The notes under the pieces were generated by a model. That model saw nothing but the letters and a program-made list of their open reading frames with translations, searched no databases and was not told where the DNA came from. A program made the translations under genes and the position numbers. Source: Paraburkholderia monticola (lineage in GTDB: Bacteria > Pseudomonadota > Gammaproteobacteria > Burkholderiales > Burkholderiaceae). From it: a stretch of DNA of 64,000 bases. Location of the stretch: NCBI RefSeq assembly GCF_001580545.1, contig NZ_LRBG01000005.1, positions 124,001 through 188,000 of the forward strand, read 5' to 3'. The first letter of the stretch is position 1, and every line of letters begins with the position of its first letter. Positions 26,740-35,354 of the stretch are shown in pieces.

Positions 26740-27915
26740 ATGCTGATCGACTTTTTCTACTCGCTGCGCGCCGCCCGGCTGCCGGTCTCGGTGAAGGAAT
26801 ACCTGACGCTGCTCGAAGCGCTGAAGGCCAACGTGATCGCGCCGTCGCTCGACGAGTTCTACTACCTCGCGCGCATCACGCTCGTGAAGGACGAACAGTA
26901 TTTCGACAAGTTCGATCAGGCGTTCGGCGCGTACTTCAACGGCGTCGCGGCCACCTCGGAGCTGGCGTTCGAGATTCCGCTCGACTGGCTCAAGAAGAAG
27001 CTGCAACGCGATCTGTCGCCCGAGGAAAAAGCGCAGATCGAGGCGATGGGTGGCATCGACAAGCTGATGGAGCGCCTGAAGGAACTGTTCGACGAGCAGA
27101 AGGAGCGCCACGAGGGCGGCAGCAAATGGATCGGCACGGGCGGCACGTCGCCGTTCGGCAATGGCGGCTATAACCCCGAGGGCGTGCGCATCGGCGGCGA
27201 CGCGGCCGGCAATCGCACCGCCGTCAAGGTGTGGGAAGCGCGCGCGTATCGCGACTACGACGACCAGGTCGAAATCGGCACCCGCAACATCAAGGTGGCG
27301 CTGCGACGGTTGCGCCGCTTCGCCCGCGAAGGCGCGGCCGAGGAACTCGATCTGCCCGACACGATCCGCAGCACCGCCGCGAACGCCGGCTGGCTCGATC
27401 TGAAGATGGTGCCCGAGCGGCACAACAACGTGAAGGTGCTGATGCTGCTCGACGTCGGCGGCTCGATGGACGATCACGTGAAGCGCACCGAGGAGCTGTT
27501 CTCCGCCGCGAAGGCCGAGTTCAAACACCTCGAGTTCTACTATTTCCACAACTGCGTCTACGACTTCCTGTGGAAGAACAACCGCCGCCGCCACGCCGAG
27601 CGCACCCCGACTTGGGACGTGCTGCACAAGTTCACGCCCGACTACAAGCTGATCTTCGTCGGCGACGCGACCATGAGCCCGTACGAAGTGTTGCAGCCGG
27701 GCGGCTCGGTCGAATACAACAACGCCGAGGCCGGCGCGGTGTGGTTGCGCCGGCTCGCCGATCATTTCCCGCACTTCGCGTGGCTGAACCCGGAACCGGA
27801 AGCGCTATGGCCGTACCGGCAGTCGGTCAGCGCGATTCGCGAAGTGCTGGGCCACCGCATGTATCCGCTGACGCTCGCCGGCCTCGAGACCGCCATGCGG
27901 ATGCTGAGCAAGTGA
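26740..27915 (+). CDS. VWA-domain protein, CoxE-like
   Basis: The 391-aa cytoplasmic partner of the MoxR ATPase. The N-terminal helical region MLIDFFYSLRAARLPVSVKE is followed by a charged middle part and a von Willebrand A domain from about residue 225. Its metal site reads LLDVGGSMDDHV: the canonical DxSxS has Gly in place of the first Ser, a variant also seen in CoxE-like proteins. A second metal-site region is GDATMSPYE. The tail ends in a conserved LAGLETAMRML. The pair presumably assembles or inserts cofactor into an unidentified target. Confidence 0.9.
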   Translation: MLIDFFYSLRAARLPVSVKEYLTLLEALKANVIAPSLDEFYYLARITLVKDEQYFDKFDQAFGAYFNGVAATSELAFEIPLDWLKKKLQRDLSPEEKAQIEAMGGIDKLMERLKELFDEQKERHEGGSKWIGTGGTSPFGNGGYNPEGVRIGGDAAGNRTAVKVWEARAYRDYDDQVEIGTRNIKVALRRLRRFAREGAAEELDLPDTIRSTAANAGWLDLKMVPERHNNVKVLMLLDVGGSMDDHVKRTEELFSAAKAEFKHLEFYYFHNCVYDFLWKNNRRRHAERTPTWDVLHKFTPDYKLIFVGDATMSPYEVLQPGGSVEYNNAEAGAVWLRRLADHFPHFAWLNPEPEALWPYRQSVSAIREVLGHRMYPLTLAGLETAMRMLSK

Positions 27916-27986
27916 CGCCCGCCACCCGCCTCATTGCCGTCGTCCAACGCTTGACGCTTTAACTTCCACAACAAGAAAACTTTCGC

Positions 27987-29207
27987 ATGAGTTCGTCCCC
28001 GTCTCCCCAGTTGTCCCCCGCCGCCACGGCACCACGGCGTTTGAATCCGCTTGCCGATACGTCCCTATCGACGATCGTCGCGGGCTTCGTCGCGGCGATG
28101 ACCGGCTACACGAGCTCGCTCGTGCTGATGTTCCAGGCGGGCCAGGCCGCGCATCTGAGCGATGCGCAGATTTCGTCGTGGATCTGGGCGCTGTCGATCG
28201 GCATGGGCGTCTGCACGATCGGCCTGTCGCTGCGCTTTCGCGCGCCGATCGTGATCGCGTGGTCGACGCCGGGCGCGGCGCTGCTGGTGGCGTCGCTGCC
28301 CCATGTCGAGTATGCGCAGGCGATCGGCGCGTTCATCTTCTGCGCGGCGCTGCTGACGCTGGTCGGCGTGACCGGCTGGTTCGACGCGCTGATGAAGCGG
28401 ATTCCGTCGGGCCTCGCCTCGGCGCTGCTCGCGGGCATCCTGTTCGAGATCGGCATCGAGATTTTCCGCGCCGCGCAGTTCCAGACCGCGCTCGTGCTGA
28501 CGATGTTCTTCACCTACCTGATCGTCAAACGGTTCGTGCCGCGCTACGCGATTCCGACGACCCTCGTGGCCGGCACGGCCGCCGCCGGTGGCCTCGGGCT
28601 GCTCGACTTCAGCCACTTTCATGTCGCGCTCGCGCATCCGGTGCTGACGATGCCGTCGTTTTCGGTGGCGGCTTGCGTGAGCATCGGCATTCCGCTGTTC
28701 GTGGTCGCGATGGCCTCGCAGAACGTGCCGGGCATCGCGGTGCTGCGCGCGGACGGCTACACGACGCCCTCCGCGCCGCTGATCGCGACGACCGGCGTCG
28801 CCTCGCTGCTGCTCGCGCCGTTCGGCTCGCACGGCATCAATCTTGCGGCGATCACGGCCGCCATCTGCACCGGCCCCGAAGCGCACGAAAACCCCGCCAG
28901 GCGTTACACGGCAGCCGTCTGGGGCGGCATTTTCTATCTGCTTGCAGGGGTCTTCGGCGCGACGATCGCCGCGCTGTTCGCAGCGTTTCCGAAGGAATTG
29001 GTCGTGTCGGTCGCGGCGCTCGCGCTGTTCGGCTCGATCATGAGCGGTCTCGCCAATGCGATGCAGGACGTGAAGCAGCGCGAGGCGGCGCTCGTCACGT
29101 TCATGGTGACCGCCTCGGGGCTCACGCTGCTGTCGATCGGCTCGGCGTTCTGGGGGCTCGTCGCCGGCGTGGTGACGCAAGCCGTCTTGAATCCACGGCG
29201 CGCGTGA
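27987..29207 (+). CDS. benE: Benzoate/H+ symporter, BenE family
   Basis: Inner-membrane transporter of 406 aa with about 11-12 hydrophobic helices, starting after a short cytoplasmic segment (PLADTSLSTIVAGFVAAMTG). Family features include TGYTSSLVLMFQAGQAAHLS, IAWSTPGAALLVASLP, VVAMASQNVPGIAVLRADGY and GSHGINLAAITAAICTGPEA. BenE proteins import benzoate, but no benzoate-degradation genes lie in the window, so the substrate may differ. It follows the VWA gene by 71 bp, same direction; a functional link is not evident. Confidence 0.92.
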   Translation: MSSSPSPQLSPAATAPRRLNPLADTSLSTIVAGFVAAMTGYTSSLVLMFQAGQAAHLSDAQISSWIWALSIGMGVCTIGLSLRFRAPIVIAWSTPGAALLVASLPHVEYAQAIGAFIFCAALLTLVGVTGWFDALMKRIPSGLASALLAGILFEIGIEIFRAAQFQTALVLTMFFTYLIVKRFVPRYAIPTTLVAGTAAAGGLGLLDFSHFHVALAHPVLTMPSFSVAACVSIGIPLFVVAMASQNVPGIAVLRADGYTTPSAPLIATTGVASLLLAPFGSHGINLAAITAAICTGPEAHENPARRYTAAVWGGIFYLLAGVFGATIAALFAAFPKELVVSVAALALFGSIMSGLANAMQDVKQREAALVTFMVTASGLTLLSIGSAFWGLVAGVVTQAVLNPRRA

Positions 29208-29432
29208 ACCGGGTGCACCGCCCTGCTGTCGATACCCGGTGTACATACCGTCCCCGGCGATCCGCCATAGAATAGAAGTATCCGGCAGCGTTTCCCGGCG
29301 CCATCGCGGGACGCGCTGCGGCTTGACCCGCGGCCGCCCGCGTCGGCTGGTTTCCGTACCCTGTGCCCAGCCGGCGCGGCGGCGTCCTCATTCTCCTGAA
29401 CCATGGCGCACACGCGCCCTCAAGGCCCGAAC

Positions 29433-30386
29433 ATGACAACCGCACTCGACCAACTCAAGCAATACACCACCGTGGTGGCCGACACTGGCGACTTCCAGCA
29501 GCTCGCCCAGTACAAGCCGCGGGATGCGACCACCAATCCGTCGCTGATTCTGAAGGCCGTGCAGAAAGACGATTACCGGCCGCTGCTCGAAAAGACCGTG
29601 AAGGCGCACGCGTCGAAGCCGGTCGGCGCGGTCATCGACCAGTTGCTGATCGCGTTCGGCACCGAGATCCTCAAGATCATCCCGGGACGGGTCTCGACCG
29701 AAGTCGACGCGCGCCTGTCGTTCGACATCGAAGGTTCGATCGCCAAAGGCCGCGAGCTGATCGCGCTGTACAAGGAGCACGGCATCGAACGCGATCGCGT
29801 GCTGATCAAACTCGCCTCGACGTGGGAAGGCGTGCGCGCGGCCGAGGTGCTGCAGAAGGAAGGCATCCACTGCAACATGACGCTGCTGTTCTCGCTCGCG
29901 CAGGCGGCGGCCTGTGCCGAAGCGGGCGCGCAGCTGATCTCGCCGTTCGTCGGCCGTATCTACGACTGGTACAAGAAGAGCGCCGGCAGCGCGTGGGACG
30001 AAGCGAAAGACGGCGGCGCCAACGATCCGGGCGTCAAGTCGGTGCGCCGCATCTACTCGTACTACAAGAAGTTCGGCTACAAGACCGAGGTGATGGGGGC
30101 GAGCTTCCGCACGACCTCGCAGATTCTTGAACTGGCCGGCTGCGATCTGCTGACGATCAGCCCCGACCTGCTGCAGAAGCTGCAGGACAGCACCGACAAG
30201 GTCGAGCGCAAGCTGTCATCGGAGACATCGGGCGACGCGGACATCGAGCGTGTGCCGGTCGACGAGAAATCGTTCCGCTTCCTCGTCAACGACGACGCGA
30301 TGGCGACCGAGAAGCTCGCCGAAGGCATCCGCACGTTCGCCGCGGACGCGGTGAAGCTGGAAAAGCTGATCGAAACGCTGCGTTGA
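29433..30386 (+). CDS. tal: Transaldolase
   Basis: Pentose-phosphate enzyme transferring a dihydroxyacetone unit between sedoheptulose-7-P and glyceraldehyde-3-P. It is 317 aa, starting [20 protein letters not shown], with [13 protein letters not shown] near the N-terminus and the Schiff-base Lys at residue 126 ([12 protein letters not shown]). Further motifs are [19 protein letters not shown] and [14 protein letters not shown]. Single-domain TalB-type length. The internal Met at 29433 is chosen over 29403 because it gives the usual N-terminus. Confidence 0.97.
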   Translation: MTTALDQLKQYTTVVADTGDFQQLAQYKPRDATTNPSLILKAVQKDDYRPLLEKTVKAHASKPVGAVIDQLLIAFGTEILKIIPGRVSTEVDARLSFDIEGSIAKGRELIALYKEHGIERDRVLIKLASTWEGVRAAEVLQKEGIHCNMTLLFSLAQAAACAEAGAQLISPFVGRIYDWYKKSAGSAWDEAKDGGANDPGVKSVRRIYSYYKKFGYKTEVMGASFRTTSQILELAGCDLLTISPDLLQKLQDSTDKVERKLSSETSGDADIERVPVDEKSFRFLVNDDAMATEKLAEGIRTFAADAVKLEKLIETLR

Positions 30387-30463
30387 GCCGCCGGGCGGCG
30401 CTTGCTGAGTGACGCTCGCACACGCTGATCCGCGCTGATCCGCGCGCAAGCCAACCACGACGG

Positions 30464-30493
30464 GCGGCGCTGAACCTCACGGTTCAGCGCCGC
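30464..30493 (+). terminator. Strong hairpin after tal
   Basis: A 13-bp perfect stem (GCGGCGCTGAACC/GGTTCAGCGCCGC) with a TCAC loop, 78 bp after the tal stop. The T-run is short (TCATCGTTT), so it may terminate weakly or stabilise the 3' end. Confidence 0.65.
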
Positions 30494-30527
30494 TCATCGT
30501 TTACTGCTGCTAACCATGGAGACGATC

Positions 30528-30947
30528 ATGTACGTTCAGCCCTACGTGTTCTTCAACGGCCGTTGTCAGGAAGCGCTCGACTATTACACCGACAAGCTCG
30601 GTGCCCAGGTGACCTTCAAGATGCTGTTCAAGGATGCGCCGCCGGACGCGCACAACCCGCCGCGCCCCGAGCTCGCCGACAAGATCATGCACGCGAACGT
30701 GCAGTTGGGATCGAGCACCTGGATGGCTTCCGACGGCAACTGCGACCCGGCGGCCGGCCCGTTCAACGGCTTCAGCCTGTCGCTGACCGTCGAAGACGGC
30801 GCGTCGGCGGAAAAATACTTCAACGCGCTCGCCGACGGCGGCCAGGTTGTGATGCCATTCCAGCAAACGTTCTGGAGCAAAGGCTTCGGGATGGTGGTGG
30901 ACCGTTTCGGCATGATGTGGATGGTCACGCTGCCGCCGCAGGTTTGA
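30528..30947 (+). CDS. VOC-superfamily protein, PhnB-like
   Basis: A 139-aa vicinal-oxygen-chelate fold protein (MYVQPYVFFNGRCQEALDYY) of the PhnB/glyoxalase-like type: TDKLGAQVTFKMLF, IMHANVQLGSSTWMASDG and WSKGFGMVVDRFGMMWMV. PhnB-like proteins are often not catalytically assigned. An earlier ATG at 30516 is in frame, but GGAG lies 6 bp before the ATG at 30528, so this start is preferred. No functional neighbours. Confidence 0.9.
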   Translation: MYVQPYVFFNGRCQEALDYYTDKLGAQVTFKMLFKDAPPDAHNPPRPELADKIMHANVQLGSSTWMASDGNCDPAAGPFNGFSLSLTVEDGASAEKYFNALADGGQVVMPFQQTFWSKGFGMVVDRFGMMWMVTLPPQV

Positions 30948-30960
30948 GGATCTCCCCCGC

Positions 30961-32085
30961 CTAAACGATCCGCGCCGCCCGCTCATGCCGCTCGATATTC
31001 CAGTTCGGCTCCGTTTCCAGCAACAGCGCGCGCAACCGGTCCACCTGCTCCGCGAGCCGCTGACCCAGCCAGTACGGCCCTTGCCAGTCGGGCGGCAACG
31101 CGGCGGCCGTGGCGCTACTGCCCTTCGCGAGCGGCGCGGCCGCCGGAATGCCGAAGCGCGCCGGGTGACCAAAGCGCAAGCCGCGCGCGGTGGACAGTAA
31201 GATCGCGCGCACGGCGCGCACCTCGGCGCCGCATCGGTTCGCATAAGCGCTGCGCGCGGCGGCGTCGGCGTTCATCAGCGGCCCCGTTGCCAGCAGTTCG
31301 AGTGCGCTGAGCACCGAACGATGCAGCCGCTGGATCTCCTCGAGCTTCGCCTGCGGCACTTCGATCTCCTTCGCGACCGACGGCATCAGCGCGCGCAGTT
31401 GCACGAGCCGCTTGTTGATCTGCAGGAAGCGCTTGACCTGCTCTTCCTCGGCGATCGTCTCACCTTCGAGGAGCCGCGCGTAGATGCTCGCGCATTCGCG
31501 CAGATTGGCGGCGAGCCCGTAGCGCCACGAATACGTCGCGTGCAGCGGAAACGCGAACGAAAACGCCAGCGCGATCACGATCCCGATCAGCACGTTCAGC
31601 GTGCGCCATAGGCCGACGTCGATCAGATTGTCGCCGTGGCCCGCGACGATGCACATCGTGATCGCGGTCAACAGGCCGATATAGCCTGCCGAGCCAATCG
31701 CGAACCACGCGCAGATCGAGGCGACGATCGCCATCAGCACATAAGTGAGCGGCAGCGAGCCAACGATGTTCTGCTGCACGATCAGCAGGAGCCCGATCGA
31801 CGCGCCGAGCAGCGTGCCGGCCGCGCGCTCGGCCGCTTTCTTGCGGATATTGCCGTGATGCTGCAAACCGCCGATCACGACCAGCAAGGTGACCGACGAC
31901 CAGATGCCGTGTGGAATATCGATGCCGGTCGTCGCGAGAATCGACGCCAGCATCGCGAGGCCGACGCGCAGGCTGTGCAGCATCTTCGCGTGGCGGTAGC
32001 GGTAATACGGCGAGGTCACCGCGCGCACCATCCGGCTGAGCGCCGTGCGGCGGGAGATCACGGTGGGAGTATCGGCAGCAGCCAT
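30961..32085 (-). CDS. FUSC-family inner-membrane protein (aromatic acid exporter-like)
   Basis: A 374-aa protein with about six transmembrane helices in residues 35-190 (LRVGLAMLASILATTGIDIP, WSSVTLLVVIGGLQHHGNIR, AAGTLLGASIGLLLIV). The conserved FUSC features are the GIWSSVTLLVV stretch and the short R-K-K-A-E-R loop. A cytoplasmic helical C-terminal half follows. Related proteins export aromatic carboxylates or fusaric acid, usually with membrane-fusion partners, but none is encoded here, so this is a half-size or stand-alone member. It is convergent with the VOC gene. Confidence 0.85.
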   Translation of the reverse strand: MAAADTPTVISRRTALSRMVRAVTSPYYRYRHAKMLHSLRVGLAMLASILATTGIDIPHGIWSSVTLLVVIGGLQHHGNIRKKAAERAAGTLLGASIGLLLIVQQNIVGSLPLTYVLMAIVASICAWFAIGSAGYIGLLTAITMCIVAGHGDNLIDVGLWRTLNVLIGIVIALAFSFAFPLHATYSWRYGLAANLRECASIYARLLEGETIAEEEQVKRFLQINKRLVQLRALMPSVAKEIEVPQAKLEEIQRLHRSVLSALELLATGPLMNADAAARSAYANRCGAEVRAVRAILLSTARGLRFGHPARFGIPAAAPLAKGSSATAAALPPDWQGPYWLGQRLAEQVDRLRALLLETEPNWNIERHERAARIV

Positions 32086-32152
32086 GGCGGCGCGCGGCGA
32101 ACGCGTGAAAGGACGGTTCCGCTATCCTGCCCTGGAGTGCCCCGCAAACACA

Positions 32153-32182
32153 AACGCCCGCGAACTTTCGTTGGCGGGCGTT
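32153..32182 (-). terminator. Hairpin terminator of the symporter unit
   Basis: Stem AACGCCCGC/GCGGGCGTT with a 12-nt loop; read on the minus strand it is followed by the T-rich TTTGTGTTTG. It lies after the symporter stop codon and a tandem repeat. Confidence 0.75.
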
Positions 32183-32184
32183 GC

Positions 32185-32220
32185 GTGCTTCAGAGCGTAC
32201 TTCAGAGTGTGCTTCAGAGC
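32185..32220. repeat. 12-bp tandem repeat, three copies, after the symporter stop
   Basis: GTGCTTCAGAGC, GTACTTCAGAGT and GTGCTTCAGAGC in direct succession, beginning 17 bp beyond the minus-strand stop codon at 32237 and ending at the terminator hairpin. Confidence 0.8.
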
Positions 32221-32236
32221 ATGATCGGCAGCCGGA

Positions 32237-33787
32237 TCAGCCCTCGACGACGTCCAGGTAGTCTTCCGGACGCGTGCGGTCCTCGGCGCGCTGCATGCCC
32301 ACCGCGCGCACGATCAGGCTCACGACGACCGACACCACGAGGTTCACGATCAGCGACCATACCGCCGCATAGCCCGGAATCGCCATGCCGAACAGGTGGA
32401 TCGTGAAGATCGAGCTCGCCAGCTTCAGCGAAACCGCCATCCACGTGCCGGTCGCGATACCGGCCGCCCAGCCGATCAACAGACCCCGGTAGTCGAGCAC
32501 GCGCGTGTAGAGACCCAGCACGATGGCGGGCAGCGTCTGGATGATCCAGATCCCGCCGAGCAGCTGCAGCTGGATCGCGTACGTGAGCGGCAGACCGAGA
32601 ATGAACGCGACCGCGCCGACCTTGACGATGAGCGACACCAGCTTCGCGACGTTGGTCTCCTGCTCATGCGTCATGTTGCGGTTGATGAACTCCTTGTGCA
32701 CGTTACGCGTGTACAGGTTCGCCGCCGCGATCGACATGATCGCCGCCGGCACCAGCGCGCCGATACCGATCGCCGCGAACGCGACGCCGACGAACCACGA
32801 CGGGAAGAAGTGCAGGAACAGCGCCGGCACCGCAAAGTTCGGGCCGAAGGCCTTGAAGTACGGTGCGAACTCCGGCATGTCCTTCACGCCGGCGGCGAGC
32901 GCCATGAAGCCGAGCAGCGCGAGCAGGCCGAGCACCAGCGAATAGGCCGGCAGCAGCGCCATGTTGCGGCGGATCGTGTTGCCCGATTTCGACGACAGCA
33001 CCGCGGTGATCGAGTGCGGGTAGAGGAACAGCGCGAGCGCCGAACCCACCGCAAGCGTCGCGTACGCGCTATAGCCGTTCAGGCTCGACACGTCCGGCGA
33101 CTTCAGCAGCAGCTTGGCCGGCGGCACCGCGCCGAAGATATGGCCGAAGCCGCCCAGTTGCGGCGGAATCACGATGATCGCGGCGAAGATCGTCACGTAG
33201 ATCAGGATGTCCTTGACGACTGCGATCATCGCCGGCGCGCGCAGGCCCGACGTGTACGTGTAGGCCGCGAGGATCGCGAACGCGATGATGAGCGGCAGAT
33301 CGCCGACGAAGCCGGTCGTGTCGAAACCAAGCGCGCCGATCACCACTTCGATACCGACCAGCTGCAGCGCGATGTACGGCATCGTCGCGACGATGCCGGT
33401 CACCGCGACGGCGAGCGCGAGCATACGGCTGCCGTACCGCGCCGACACGAAGTCCGCCGAGGTCACGTAGCCGTGCCGCTTGGCGATGCTCCACAGCTTC
33501 GGAAACACGACGAACGCGAACGGGTAGATCAGGATCGTGTACGGCAGCGCGAAGAAGCCCGTTGCGCCCGCGCCGAACACGAGCGCCGGCACCGCGATGA
33601 ACGTGTAGGCGGTGTACAGGTCGCCGCCGAGCAGAAACCACGTGACGATCGTGCCGAAGCGCCGGCCGCCGAGACCCCACTCTTCAAGATGCGCGAGATC
33701 GCCGCGCCGCCAGTGGGCCGCAACGAAGCCGAGAATCGTGACGCCGATGAAAAACAGAACGAAGACGAAGGTTGCAATGGGGTTCAT
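32237..33787 (-). CDS. Sodium:solute symporter family monocarboxylate permease (MctP-like)
   Basis: Inner-membrane carrier of 516 aa with about 13 hydrophobic helices, starting MNPIATFVFVLFFIGVTILG. SSS-family features include EEWGLGGRRFGTIVTWFLLG, GDLYTAYTFIAVPALVFGAG, ADFVSARYGSRMLALAVAV and LYPHSITAVLSSKSGNTIRR. Pairing with an upstream DUF3311 gene is characteristic of the MctP group, which imports lactate, pyruvate or related short monocarboxylates. The start codon overlaps the DUF3311 stop by one base (TAATG), implying translational coupling. Substrate is inferred from family and context only. Confidence 0.9.
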   Translation of the reverse strand: MNPIATFVFVLFFIGVTILGFVAAHWRRGDLAHLEEWGLGGRRFGTIVTWFLLGGDLYTAYTFIAVPALVFGAGATGFFALPYTILIYPFAFVVFPKLWSIAKRHGYVTSADFVSARYGSRMLALAVAVTGIVATMPYIALQLVGIEVVIGALGFDTTGFVGDLPLIIAFAILAAYTYTSGLRAPAMIAVVKDILIYVTIFAAIIVIPPQLGGFGHIFGAVPPAKLLLKSPDVSSLNGYSAYATLAVGSALALFLYPHSITAVLSSKSGNTIRRNMALLPAYSLVLGLLALLGFMALAAGVKDMPEFAPYFKAFGPNFAVPALFLHFFPSWFVGVAFAAIGIGALVPAAIMSIAAANLYTRNVHKEFINRNMTHEQETNVAKLVSLIVKVGAVAFILGLPLTYAIQLQLLGGIWIIQTLPAIVLGLYTRVLDYRGLLIGWAAGIATGTWMAVSLKLASSIFTIHLFGMAIPGYAAVWSLIVNLVVSVVVSLIVRAVGMQRAEDRTRPEDYLDVVEG

Positions 33788-34026
33788 TATTGTGCGCCCC
33801 CGTTCGTGCGACCCGTATAGCGGGATTTGGTCTTCGTGTAGACGAACGCGGTGATGACCGCGCTGATCAGCACCCACAGCAGCTGATACCAGTAGAAGAA
33901 CGGGAAATCGAACAGTTGCGGCTCGATCCGGTTGTAGGACGGCACCCAGATCATCGCGATCCAGGGCAGCAGCAATAGCCAGAGCCAGTGCTTGCTGGCC
34001 TTCTTTACGTCGGCGTCGTGAGCCAT
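33787..34026 (-). CDS. DUF3311 small membrane protein, symporter partner
   Basis: A 79-aa protein starting MAHDADVKKASKHWLWLLLL with two transmembrane helices (LLLLPWIAMIWVPSYNRIEP and YQLLWVLISAVITAFVY). DUF3311 proteins are typically encoded just before SSS symporters and probably act as an accessory subunit. An AGGAGA ribosome-binding site precedes the start, and the stop overlaps the symporter ATG. The gene is first in the two-gene unit. Confidence 0.9.
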   Translation of the reverse strand: MAHDADVKKASKHWLWLLLLPWIAMIWVPSYNRIEPQLFDFPFFYWYQLLWVLISAVITAFVYTKTKSRYTGRTNGGAQ

Positions 34027-34239
34027 GACGTCTCCTGTTTCCTATTTAGAATTTATCTGCCCGTGGTCAGTGGGAGGTGGAACTCAGCGGGTCGTCGTCC
34101 CGCGATTGGCCACGGGCGCCCCGAAAGCTTCGAAAGAGTATAGGAGTGGCGAAGGCCCGGTCAAGCAGGGACGACCCGAGGCGCACCGGCGCGGGACAAG
34201 GCGTCGGCAGCGCCGCCGATGCACCCCGGATGGCGTCGT

Positions 34240-35175
34240 TCAGATCGCAAACGAGGCGCCCGACTGCCCCGTCGACTCGCGCAGACCCTTGATCCACTTG
34301 CGCGCCGGCAAGCCGAGTTCGGCTTCGATCAGCCTGGCGCGCGCTTCGAGTGCCGTGAACGGCACGTCGAGCGCGGGGCCCGAGAACGCGATCGCGATGC
34401 GGTTGCCGTCGTGCACTTCGGGCAGCGCGACGACGCGGCCGTCGAAGGCCTCGTTCAGGCGCTTCATGTTGCGCACGAAGCTCGGATGATCGCCGAACAG
34501 GTTCACCGTGACGATGCCCGCGTCGGTCAGACAGGCGCGCGCCGCGCGATAAAAGCCGACGCTGTCGAGCACCGGGCCGCGCGCGGTCGCGTCGTAGACG
34601 TCGATCTGCAGCGCGCCGATCGTGCCGTGGTTCGCGCTCTCATTGACGAACTCCCACGCGTCGGTTTCGTGCACGGTCAGGCGCGCGTCGTCGGGCGGCA
34701 ACCCGAACATCGTGTGCGCGGCCACGACGACCGCCGGATTCAATTCGACGGCCTCGACCTTGGCGTCCTTCAGGAAGCGGTGCGCGAACTTGGTCAGCGA
34801 CGCCGCGCCGAGCCCGAGTTGTACGATGCGCTTCGGCGTTTCGAGGAACAGCAGCCAGGCCATCATCTGCTGCGCGTATTCGAGTTCGATGTGATCGGGC
34901 TTGCGCAGACGCATCGCGCCTTGCACCCATTCCGTGCCGAAATGCAGGAAGCGCACGCCGCCCTCTTCGGAGAACGTCACCGGTGCGAAACGCGGCTTGC
35001 GCGGGGCCTCGATTTGCGGCGCGTCGTGAGCGTCGTGCTCGACCATACCGCTCGCGTTGCGGGTGGCTTTGGGCGCCTTTTTGTGGGCCATTTTCTGTTT
35101 ACCGCCGATGGCTTCGGCGTCCCGATTGCGGAAAGCGCGCGCCTCGGCCGAAGCGCGCCTGATCAGTTTCGTCAT
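34240..35175 (-). CDS. Spermidine synthase-fold methyltransferase-like protein
   Basis: A 311-aa protein whose residues 60-300 form a Rossmann aminopropyl/methyltransferase-like domain: RIVQLGLGAASLTKFAHRFL (motif I), VEAVELNPAVVVAAHTMFG (acidic ribose-binding Glu) and GALQIDVYDATARGPVLDSV. It lacks an obvious polyamine-synthase active-site signature, so the real activity is unclear. The N-terminal 60 residues are basic and poorly conserved (MTKLIRRASAEARAFRNRDA). A Met near residue 29 (MAHKKAPKATRNAS) could also be the start. Confidence 0.78.
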   Translation of the reverse strand: MTKLIRRASAEARAFRNRDAEAIGGKQKMAHKKAPKATRNASGMVEHDAHDAPQIEAPRKPRFAPVTFSEEGGVRFLHFGTEWVQGAMRLRKPDHIELEYAQQMMAWLLFLETPKRIVQLGLGAASLTKFAHRFLKDAKVEAVELNPAVVVAAHTMFGLPPDDARLTVHETDAWEFVNESANHGTIGALQIDVYDATARGPVLDSVGFYRAARACLTDAGIVTVNLFGDHPSFVRNMKRLNEAFDGRVVALPEVHDGNRIAIAFSGPALDVPFTALEARARLIEAELGLPARKWIKGLRESTGQSGASFAI

Positions 35176-35317
35176 GTGTGGAGGTCGCGCCACAGGCGCA
35201 ATATTTTTGGTCGAACGAGAGCATAGCATTCGCTGCGGCTCGCCATCCGCTTCCGGGCCGGTCATGACACTCGCGCGACGAAACGGGATTTAGTTCGGAA
35301 TGCTCGCGGAAGACTGC

Positions 35318-35343
35318 GACGAGCCGCCCGCCGGCGGCTCGTC
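35318..35343. terminator. Hairpin downstream of icd
   Basis: A perfect 11-bp stem GACGAGCCGCC/GGCGGCTCGTC with a 4-nt loop, 12 bp after the icd stop on its coding strand. No T-run follows. Confidence 0.6.
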
Positions 35344-35354
35344 TTCACCTCAGG

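Noticed and set aside
34027..34239. Small plus-strand frames upstream of the DUF3311 gene
   Set aside because: No ribosome-binding site and no conservation pattern; considered promoter/leader DNA.
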